Assembly (NCBI GenBank): GCA_944364005.1 | Contig: CALVVW010000037.1 | Span: 1 to 16,721, forward strand | Length of the DNA stretch: 16,721 nt | From: an uncultured Bacilli bacterium | GTDB lineage: Bacteria > Bacillota_I > Bacilli_A > RF39 > UBA660 | Direction: 5' to 3' | Part shown: piece by piece, positions 8,234-14,149 of the stretch | Layout: each line of letters starts with the position of its first letter | How positions within the stretch are numbered: position 1 is the stretch's first letter | Translations under genes and position numbers: made by a program | Notes under the pieces: generated by a model | Seen by the model: only the letters and a program-made list of their open reading frames with translations | What the model was told of the DNA's origin: nothing | The model's database searches: none

Positions 8234-9478
8234 ATGACAACAAAATTTATAGAGCAAGTTATTTATGGACAAGAAATACTAAAAGATATGAGTAAGACAT
8301 TAATATCTTATTACACGTCACAATATGGTAAAAAAAAGAAAGAACTGATAGAACACAGAATAAATCATACTTTCTATTTAATGAGTTCTACACCAGATTT
8401 AGTATATGAAGAACTAAAAGATTTTAATAATCATTTTAAAAGTCAAATACAATATGATAACATGATTACAGAATATTTAGATTACATAAAAATTAATAAA
8501 GAATTAGAAAAAATGAAAATAATGAACATAAGAAGATTATTATGTAAAGAATATGGAATCTCTGAAGCAGTATTAAATAAAAAAGATATACCTATTGAAG
8601 AATTATCTTTAAGTAGCTACTCTAGCGATGTAATTAACATATTAAATAGTCCATATACACTTGATGATATGAAAAATCAAATACACAAATCACAGCAAAA
8701 ATATTTTACGCAATGCAACAATTTAGGATGCAAGCCTATAACTGATACTCATATTATCGATTCAATATTAGATAAAATGAAAGTAATAGAAACAGAATAT
8801 CAAATATCCTTACTAAAGAAAACATTATGGGGACAAAGACTATTTAGATACTTTACAAAAAATAATGGTATTAGTGAAAACGATTTAAAACAGGCAAACC
8901 TAGAAGATTTATTATACAGAATGTTACAACAAGATATCTTTTTACAAAATGGACAAATGCAATGTGTACATTTCTACATTGAACAAAATAATATAGAGAC
9001 AATAAATAATTGGATTATATCTCCTATATTAGAAAATAAAGGGCTTGATCTAAATCATAATTTCTATCATGAAATAAGGCATGCTATCGAAAACGGAGGT
9101 ATTGACTATAATGTAATTAATGAACTAAGAACTGATAAACATGCTTATGAAGATAAACATATTTTACCACAACTATTTGATAATAATGGAGAATGTCAAT
9201 CTGTGTATCTTCAACTATTACCTTTATCAGGTAACTTGTTTAATACATTTGAAAGCTTTTTTGATGAAATCGCAATCAATAATGATACCGACAAATTAGA
9301 AAGTATAGTAAGTAAAGACACTCTAACAGAATATAATAATATGCTAAACAATATACTTTCTTTAATGATTAATCCAAATGTTCCTAATATATATTTAGAA
9401 ATAAATAGCAAACCATATAAAGAAAAATGTAACCAGATATCAAAATCTTTAAAAAAACATTTACAAAAAAATAGCTAA
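8234..9478 (+). CDS. Unknown 414-residue protein with HExxH zincin signature
   Basis: I do not recognise the family. The first 270 residues are mostly helical and charged, without signal peptide or membrane segment. At residues 279-283 stands HEIRH, followed by NELRTDKHAYE from residue 296, so that H279, H283 and E297 could bind zinc with E280 as catalytic base. The E-x3-D-x2-A pattern after HExxH is like that of several zincin peptidases (for example M48-type ExxxD). The order and spacing (14 residues from the second His to Glu) fit a short-spacer zincin. A cytoplasmic metallopeptidase is therefore plausible but not shown. Ribosome binding site AGAGGT lies 10 bases before the ATG. It is monocistronic with its own promoter and a terminator downstream. 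Confidence 0.7.
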   Translation: MTTKFIEQVIYGQEILKDMSKTLISYYTSQYGKKKKELIEHRINHTFYLMSSTPDLVYEELKDFNNHFKSQIQYDNMITEYLDYIKINKELEKMKIMNIRRLLCKEYGISEAVLNKKDIPIEELSLSSYSSDVINILNSPYTLDDMKNQIHKSQQKYFTQCNNLGCKPITDTHIIDSILDKMKVIETEYQISLLKKTLWGQRLFRYFTKNNGISENDLKQANLEDLLYRMLQQDIFLQNGQMQCVHFYIEQNNIETINNWIISPILENKGLDLNHNFYHEIRHAIENGGIDYNVINELRTDKHAYEDKHILPQLFDNNGECQSVYLQLLPLSGNLFNTFESFFDEIAINNDTDKLESIVSKDTLTEYNNMLNNILSLMINPNVPNIYLEINSKPYKEKCNQISKSLKKHLQKNS

Positions 9479-9518
9479 ATTACAATTGCACTTAAAAATG
9501 TAATAAGCAATAATTATA

Positions 9519-9548
9519 AAAAACTCATACCAAACAGTATGAGTTTTA
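9519..9548. terminator. Strong intrinsic terminator
   Basis: A perfect stem AAACTCATAC/GTATGAGTTT with a 6-base loop. The + strand tail is four Ts, the - strand tail six Ts, so it terminates better on the - strand while also ending the zincin-like gene. Confidence 0.85.
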
Positions 9549-9617
9549 ATTACACTTATGGAGCGATTGATAAGAGGGTTTTAAACCTGCTATCAAAAAA
9601 ATATCCCTCACTCGTTA
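9519..9617 (-). ncRNA. Candidate structured small RNA of about 100 nt
   Basis: A consensus-like promoter at 9651-9623 on the - strand would start a transcript near 9617 that ends at the terminator at 9548-9519. No open reading frame of note lies in it. The RNA can fold: TGATA pairs with TATCA around an AGGTTT/AAACCT helix (about 9594-9567), and GAGTG with CGCTC. It is antisense to nothing, since it lies in the intergenic space. No known RNA family was recognised (not SRP, 6S or tmRNA). This is a prediction from promoter, structure and terminator only. Confidence 0.35.
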
Positions 9618-9622
9618 AATAA

Positions 9623-9651
9623 ATTATACAATAATAACCCCCAAAAAACAA
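9623..9651 (-). promoter_or_regulatory. Sigma-70-type promoter facing the candidate small RNA
   Basis: TTGTTT (9651-9646), a 17-base spacer and a perfect TATAAT (9628-9623) on the - strand. No gene on that strand follows, which is the main reason to suspect a non-coding transcript. Confidence 0.5.
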
Positions 9652-9683
9652 TTACTCATATAGCATTTTTTATATAAATATAG

Positions 9684-9689
9684 TATAAT
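9684..9689 (+). promoter_or_regulatory. Possible -10 box of the TIGR04255 operon
   Basis: TATAAT lies 56 bases before the ATG at 9745; no -35 is recognisable. A 7-bp inverted repeat (AACTTTT/AAAAGTT, about 9701-9719) lies between it and the gene. Confidence 0.35.
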
Positions 9690-9744
9690 ATTTGTGAATT
9701 CAACTTTTATTTTAAAAGTTTGTTTATAAAATAGAGGTGTTAAA

Positions 9745-10500
9745 ATGAATAATAATACATATACTAGAAATATGATAAAAAAGTTTATATTTAGGATTGA
9801 TTTTATTAATGAAATCAGTGATTTAAAAGAGAATATTCCGTCAAACGTTACCTCAAAGATTGTTAGTAACTTTCCTAATTCTATTATGGCCGATGTAGTC
9901 GAATCTGAAATACAAATTAAGAAGGATTTAATTAGAAAAAAGGATAGACCTTTTAAACAATGGGAATATATTAGTACAGATAATAGTAATAAAATTGTAA
10001 TAACTCCTAATTTTTTGCTGTATGACTGTAGTCAATATATATCTTTTGAAGATGTACTAGATAAATTTTTGCTAATAATTGAAGAAATTTTAAAATTTGA
10101 TAATGTTCAAATTGGACGTATTGGAATAAGGTATATAAATGGATTTCCAGCTAGTGAATTCGAAATAAACAGTATATCGGATTGGGAAAAATATTTTGAT
10201 TCTAATTTATTTGCTTTTTCTAAATTTGGTGGCAATCAGAGTAACATTACAAATATGGTTAATTCTATAGAATTTTCATATCCAGAATTTAGAGTAAAAT
10301 TTAAAAGTGGTTTCAATAATAGAAATTATCCTCTTATAGTAACAAGGCCAGATTTTACTATAGATTGTGATGGATATTCGAATGCTGTTGTTACATCATT
10401 TGAAGAATTAAAATTAATTATAAACTCTATACATGAAGAATTAGAAAAAATATTTGAAAAAAGTATTACTGACGATATGAGGAATAAATTAAATGGATAG
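9745..10500 (+). CDS. TIGR04255-family protein
   Basis: A 251-residue soluble protein whose middle segment VQIGRIGIRYINGFP (about residues 122-136) matches the RIGxRYIN hallmark of the sporadically distributed TIGR04255 family; total length also agrees. The family has no established function as far as I know. Its N-terminus (KKFIFRIDFINEI) and later DFTIDCDGYSN strand fit the beta-rich pattern. GAGGTG before the ATG is a good ribosome binding site. It is the first gene of a four-gene operon, and its stop overlaps the next start by 8 bases. Base use is more T-rich than in the core genes to the left, in keeping with transfer. Confidence 0.72.
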   Translation: MNNNTYTRNMIKKFIFRIDFINEISDLKENIPSNVTSKIVSNFPNSIMADVVESEIQIKKDLIRKKDRPFKQWEYISTDNSNKIVITPNFLLYDCSQYISFEDVLDKFLLIIEEILKFDNVQIGRIGIRYINGFPASEFEINSISDWEKYFDSNLFAFSKFGGNQSNITNMVNSIEFSYPEFRVKFKSGFNNRNYPLIVTRPDFTIDCDGYSNAVVTSFEELKLIINSIHEELEKIFEKSITDDMRNKLNG

Positions 10501-10702
10501 TAATGATGAAACATTAGAAACACTAGAAGATGCTATTGGAGAAATAAATTATGACCTAGATAATACAATAATTGATTTACCTGATAACATAGACAATAAT
10601 TTAAATGATGAAAAAATAGCAAAACTTAACAAGCCATATAGAGAAACGTTTGTTATACCTATCGAATACATAATAAGGATTGAGGAAAATGACAGAAGTT
10701 GA
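10493..10702 (+). CDS. Small acidic protein of 69 residues, unknown
   Basis: Very rich in Asp, Glu and Asn (for example DETLETLEDAIGEINYDLD) with no recognised domain. GAGGAA eight bases before the ATG and the 8-bp overlap (10493-10500) with the preceding gene support translation. Its last bases overlap the next gene by 14. Size, charge and place suggest a small partner or linker of its neighbours; this is inferred only from context. Confidence 0.6.
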   Translation: MDSNDETLETLEDAIGEINYDLDNTIIDLPDNIDNNLNDEKIAKLNKPYRETFVIPIEYIIRIEENDRS

Positions 10703-11297
10703 AATTAAAAAATATAATAATAGAATTTCTCAAGGGGATATATATAAAGATGTTTGGTGCTTTGAAAACATATCTCAAGATAATAACTCTTTAAAAATTA
10801 ATAGAATATTTTTCCCGTATGTAGTTGTATTAACGCAGGATTGTGATATTCAACAGCATGATGAATATGTTGGCCAAAAATCTGGTCAACTGTTTTCTGT
10901 GTTAGTAGCTCCAATATATAATGTAGCTAGTTTTATGGAAGGTAAACATCTAGAAGAAATGCATTTAAGTTCACCCAGTTATATTTCAAGTAAAGGTAAA
11001 ATTTTGGAATCTACAGGTCAAAAAATAAATAGTGAGGGACAACTTATAATTAATAATCAGATTGCTAGATATCATTACTTAAATTTTGAAAATAATATTG
11101 AAGTTCCACCTAGTATTGTTGATTTTAAACATTATTTTTCTTTAGGTGTTAATTATTTGAAAAATGATAAGAATAAAGATTTTGTTTGTAGATTAAAACC
11201 TTTATATAGGGAATTATTAACTCAAAGATTTTCAAATTATTTAAGTAGAATTGGATTACCTAATCCTGGTGATAAGGAGGAAAATTATGAAAAATAA
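10689..11297 (+). CDS. Unknown protein with TQDCD motif, partner of TIGR04255 gene
   Basis: A 202-residue soluble protein beginning MTEVEIKKYNN. The N-terminal part has SQGDIYKD and PYVVVLTQDCDIQQHD (about residues 14-62); the C-terminal part ends in LYRELLTQRFSNYLSRIGLP. These stretches look conserved, and I have the impression that such proteins accompany TIGR04255 genes, but I cannot name a function. The Asp/Cys/Asp/His cluster could bind metal or be catalytic. A TTG at 10680 is in frame, but AAGGA at 10675-10679 fits the ATG at 10689. The gene overlaps the preceding gene by 14 and the next by 11 bases. Confidence 0.65.
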   Translation: MTEVEIKKYNNRISQGDIYKDVWCFENISQDNNSLKINRIFFPYVVVLTQDCDIQQHDEYVGQKSGQLFSVLVAPIYNVASFMEGKHLEEMHLSSPSYISSKGKILESTGQKINSEGQLIINNQIARYHYLNFENNIEVPPSIVDFKHYFSLGVNYLKNDKNKDFVCRLKPLYRELLTQRFSNYLSRIGLPNPGDKEENYEK

Positions 11298-11841
11298 TTA
11301 TTTATTAGTTCATGGAAGTTTTGGAAGCCCTTTTTCTAATTGGATTCCATATTTAAGAGGAAAAATTGAAAATAAAAATTTAGAAGTTTATACTCCAGAT
11401 TTTCCAACAGGAGTTGGTTATCAAAACTATAAAAATTGGTCTAGGTTGTTAAATACTTATGTTGAAGCAAATATTATAAACGAAAATACAATCATATTTG
11501 CTCATTCCATAGCACCTATCTTTATTTGTAAATTTCTAGTTGAAAATAAGATTAAAGTTAAAAGGCTAGTTTTTGTCTGTGGTTTTAATAATTATCTCGG
11601 AATAGATAAAGATTATGATGCAGTTAATGAAAGTATGTATTTTGATAATCTTACAGATGTTAAGAATTATTGTGATGACATTATATGTTTTTATTCTGAT
11701 AATGATCCTTATGTAAAATATGAAGTGGAAAAAGAATTTGCTGATACCATAACTGAAAATCAGATTGTGATTTCAGGTGGAGGTCATCTAAATTCTGAAA
11801 GTGGATATACAGAGTTTCCTGAATTATTAAAATATTTATAA
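11287..11841 (+). CDS. RBBP9/YdeN-type alpha/beta serine hydrolase
   Basis: A 184-residue alpha/beta hydrolase. It opens with YLLVHGSFGSPFSNWIPYL (oxyanion region). The nucleophile elbow is AHSIAP with Ser74, followed by SDNDPYV (Asp138 or Asp140) and GGGHLN (His167), the triad order of the RBBP9/YdeN family. The usual GHSxG has alanine at both glycine positions. Substrate is unknown; the family includes small esterases or peptidases. A long in-frame extension up to 11251 is rejected because AAGGAGG (11275-11281) fits the ATG at 11287, which overlaps the preceding stop. It is the last gene of the operon; a + strand terminator follows at 11911-11944. Confidence 0.85.
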   Translation: MKNNYLLVHGSFGSPFSNWIPYLRGKIENKNLEVYTPDFPTGVGYQNYKNWSRLLNTYVEANIINENTIIFAHSIAPIFICKFLVENKIKVKRLVFVCGFNNYLGIDKDYDAVNESMYFDNLTDVKNYCDDIICFYSDNDPYVKYEVEKEFADTITENQIVISGGGHLNSESGYTEFPELLKYL

Positions 11842-11845
11842 CTAT

Positions 11846-11883
11846 CACACGCTAATTGATTATGTCAATTTGCAAGTGTGTTT
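11846..11883 (+). other. Candidate oriT of MobV type
   Basis: CACAC (11846-11850), a 6-bp inner stem AATTGA/TCAATT around a 5-base loop, and GTGTG (11876-11880) followed by TTT form a nested inverted repeat. As I remember it, the pMV158 oriT has the same layout, with nicking between GTGTG and TT. Here the possible nick is after 11880. The site lies 36 bases beyond the 3' end of mob rather than upstream of it, which is unusual for this family. The alternative is a weak terminator of the hydrolase operon. Confidence 0.35.
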
Positions 11884-11910
11884 CTAAATTGTCAAAATTT
11901 AGTATCTAAC

Positions 11911-11944
11911 GACTACGACTATTTAAAAATATCGTAGTCTTTTT
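11911..11944 (+). terminator. Intrinsic terminator of the TIGR04255 operon
   Basis: Stem GACTACGA/TCGTAGTC (11911-11918 with 11932-11939) is followed by five Ts on the + strand. It overlaps the stop codon of the convergent mob gene. Confidence 0.7.
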
Positions 11945-13154
11945 CTAATGATTTAGTTTGATTATCAGTAATGATTTGAATGTTAGTATCTTTAGTTATA
12001 TCTTTAATATCTATCGAATCATAGATTTTATTGTCATAACAATCTTTTAATATATTAATGATTTCTTCTTTTTGACTATTGTTTTTTGATAACAATAATT
12101 CTCTAAAAAATGATTTGAGTTTCTGAAAGATTTCATATATAAACTTTCTTAAATTATTATATAGTTCTTTTAGATTTATATAATCTTGTTGTAAGTAATT
12201 GTGGTCAATATCTAGATTTTTATACTTGGTTTCTAATTGACTATAGGTAGTAATATACTTAGATAAATTATTATAAAGTGCTTCGTTTCTTATTTGTTTT
12301 TTTACATTTTCGCTATACATATCAAAATAATCTAATAGAATATTATATTCTTCTCCATCAAGAATTACTTTAGCAGAATTAAATTTTCTTTTAGCATTTG
12401 ATAGTATTCTTTTAATATCATTTGATGCTTTTTGAAACTCTTTTTGTTCTCTAAAAGCAACTCTATCAACATACTTAGTAAAACTTTTAAATTGCTTTGT
12501 TTCGATATTTTTAATACCAGTATTCTTTTCACCACGCTCTAATTTAAAACCATTATTAATTAATCTTTCATAATATTTATCTTGTAATTTGCTTAAATAT
12601 GTTTTGTCTTTAATATATGCTCTTTTAGAAATAGAGTATATTTCTTTATTACATCTTTTATCAAACTTTTTAACAAGTGGAATTACTACTAGATGAATAT
12701 GAGGTGTTTTTTCATCTAGGTGCAAAGTGGCATGAAGAATTTGTTCTTTCTTATAACCTAAATCTTCTATGACAAAATTTATACTTTCGGTTGCCCATTT
12801 CATCATATCTTCGTGGCTCATATTCTTAAAGAACTCTTCATCGCTAGTAAAAATCATTTCATCAGCAACAACACCTTTAGAATTATTTACAAACTCATAA
12901 AATGATTTTTTTCTATCAGATCTGATTGTTTTCATTCTATCATCAAACTCTTTTTGATAATCTTTTGTAATTTCATAAAATTTATTTATATACTTTTTAT
13001 CACAACTAATTAATTCAATATTATTTTTAGAATCTTCAATTCTAATATCTGGATTAGATTTATAATAATCTTTTGTTCGTTGATTATGAGAACCAATTTG
13101 TGATAAATCATTTAAAGTTTTAATACCTTTACTTCTAAATATAGCATAACTCAA
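11919..13154 (-). CDS. mobV: MobV-family relaxase (Mob/Pre)
   Basis: The relaxase nicks oriT and leads the strand into the recipient. The 411-residue product has the family opening MSYAIFRSKGIK, motif I SHNQR with His23 (the equivalent of the catalytic His22 of pMV158 MobM), and motif III HLDEKTPHIHL (His145, His152, His154; metal-binding). Residues from about 190 on are basic and coiled-coil-like. The start is a TTG at 13154: GGAG stands 8 bases upstream, inside the end of the preceding small gene, and MSYA is the expected N-terminus. The gene is thus coupled to the 59-residue protein. The length agrees with the family; the C-terminus diverges. Confidence 0.92.
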   Translation of the reverse strand: MSYAIFRSKGIKTLNDLSQIGSHNQRTKDYYKSNPDIRIEDSKNNIELISCDKKYINKFYEITKDYQKEFDDRMKTIRSDRKKSFYEFVNNSKGVVADEMIFTSDEEFFKNMSHEDMMKWATESINFVIEDLGYKKEQILHATLHLDEKTPHIHLVVIPLVKKFDKRCNKEIYSISKRAYIKDKTYLSKLQDKYYERLINNGFKLERGEKNTGIKNIETKQFKSFTKYVDRVAFREQKEFQKASNDIKRILSNAKRKFNSAKVILDGEEYNILLDYFDMYSENVKKQIRNEALYNNLSKYITTYSQLETKYKNLDIDHNYLQQDYINLKELYNNLRKFIYEIFQKLKSFFRELLLSKNNSQKEEIINILKDCYDNKIYDSIDIKDITKDTNIQIITDNQTKSLEKDYDIFK

Positions 13155-13157
13155 ATT

Positions 13158-13337
13158 TTATTCTCCTTTCTTATTTTGTTTATTTGTTTCTAAAATTCTT
13201 TTAATTTGTTCTTCATATTTTTTATCATTGTTTAATATTTCTAATAGAAAATAATTAGTAACTTGCTCATTATTTCTTTCAAAATAGTCAAGAATTTGTG
13301 GTAATACTACTTCAAAAAAGTAGTTAATAAAGTTCAT
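13158..13337 (-). CDS. Small helical protein of 59 residues, upstream of mob
   Basis: Product begins MNFINYFFEVVLPQILDYFE and ends KKGE, mostly amphipathic helix; no known family. AGAAAGGAG directly precedes the ATG at 13337 without the usual gap. The only other near codon at good distance is an ATT nine bases on. A TTG at 13373 would add 12 residues but lies within a terminator hairpin. The stop is 3 bases before the TTG of mob, and the end of this gene carries mob's ribosome binding site. A role as accessory or regulatory protein of mobilization is a guess from position. Confidence 0.55.
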   Translation of the reverse strand: MNFINYFFEVVLPQILDYFERNNEQVTNYFLLEILNNDKKYEEQIKRILETNKQNKKGE

Positions 13338-13357
13338 CTCCTTTCTTTGTGGACAAC

Positions 13358-13379
13358 AAAAAAAAGAGCTCAAGCTCTT
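13358..13379 (-). terminator. Intrinsic terminator of the HAD gene, just before the mob operon
   Basis: Stem AAGAGC/GCTCTT with a 4-base loop is followed on the - strand by eight Ts. The stop codon of the HAD gene (13380-13378) is part of the stem. The ribosome binding site of the next gene starts about 10 bases after the T-run, leaving no room for a promoter. Confidence 0.8.
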
Positions 13380-14103
13380 ATAATTTTTTTGTTAACTGCT
13401 TTAGATTATTAATGACCATAGTAGGTTTATATTGTTCCGGTAGTTCTTCATTATTGCGATTTAACCAACAAGAATCTATACCAGAATTCATTCCTCCTTG
13501 AACTTCTGTTCTTAATGAATCCCCGATGATTAACATTTTATTATTATCATAGAATTTTAGATATTCTTTTAATTCATCAAAATATTCTTTGCTAGGTTTA
13601 GTTACTGTTTGTCTTGTCATATCAGCTGAAAAAATTGAGCCAACAAAATCTAAACAACCAATTTTTCCTAATTTTGATTCTACTGCTACAGTTGGTCCGT
13701 TTGTTGCTATTACTAATTTATATTTTTCATGTAAATATTTTAATGTTTTGTAAGCGCCATCTATTGGAACAACTATTTCATTTAGACTAGCCAAAAATAG
13801 TTCGTTTATTTCGAAAGCCTTTTCTAATGATATTCTTCCTTCAAAATACATCTGATATCTTAAACTTCTAACATATTGAACAAAAAGTTCTTGTGGATTT
13901 TGATATTCTTTTGGAACAATTATCTTTTTTTCATGAAAATCAATCCAAAATTTTTTGTCTAAATCGTACCATTTTTTAAATCCTTCTTCTGTGTAATCTT
14001 CCCCGACTGATTCAACCATTTTTGTATATGCATGACGAACATTTTCTAAATTGTCTATTAAAGTATCATCTAAATCAAATAAAAGTACTTCATATTTATT
14101 CAT
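13378..14103 (-). CDS. HAD-superfamily phosphatase, YjjG-like nucleotidase
   Basis: A 241-residue HAD hydrolase with all four motifs: DLDDT (Asp10 nucleophile, Asp12 acid/base), ATNGP (motif II), Lys169 in TKPSKEYF, and GDSLRTEVQGG (from residue 194). The ending GIDSCWLNRNNEELPEQYKPT closely follows the YjjG pyrimidine 5'-nucleotidase pattern. YjjG removes non-canonical nucleotides; a housecleaning role is possible here. The gene stands between recombinase and mob but has its own extended -10 promoter (14134-14126) and terminator, so it looks like an independent cargo unit. GAGGTGA precedes the ATG. Confidence 0.87.
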   Translation of the reverse strand: MNKYEVLLFDLDDTLIDNLENVRHAYTKMVESVGEDYTEEGFKKWYDLDKKFWIDFHEKKIIVPKEYQNPQELFVQYVRSLRYQMYFEGRISLEKAFEINELFLASLNEIVVPIDGAYKTLKYLHEKYKLVIATNGPTVAVESKLGKIGCLDFVGSIFSADMTRQTVTKPSKEYFDELKEYLKFYDNNKMLIIGDSLRTEVQGGMNSGIDSCWLNRNNEELPEQYKPTMVINNLKQLTKKL

Positions 14104-14125
14104 AAGTTCACCTCAGTTGCTGGTT

Positions 14126-14134
14126 ATTATATCA
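14126..14134 (-). promoter_or_regulatory. Extended -10 promoter of the HAD gene
   Basis: TGATATAAT on the - strand in the 46-base gap between recombinase stop and HAD start. No -35 is visible. CTGG and CCAG flank it as a short inverted repeat. Confidence 0.45.
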
Positions 14135-14149
14135 TAGTTTTGCCAGTTT

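Noticed and set aside
9556..9602. tRNA-like fragment on the - strand (ends in CGCTCCA, like the 3' end of tRNA-Gly)
   Set aside because: No matching 5' acceptor strand, no D-arm, and the supposed T-stem pairs at only three of five positions. Only 8 bases match tRNA-Gly, too few for an att duplication.
9601..9620. TCACTCGTT shared in inverted orientation with the terminator loop at 16363-16371, as terminal inverted repeats
   Set aside because: Only nine bases match exactly in AT-rich DNA, one copy is a terminator loop, and serine recombinase elements do not use terminal inverted repeats.
13338..13373. TTG start giving a 71-residue protein before mob
   Set aside because: It lies inside the terminator hairpin of the HAD gene and has no ribosome binding site.
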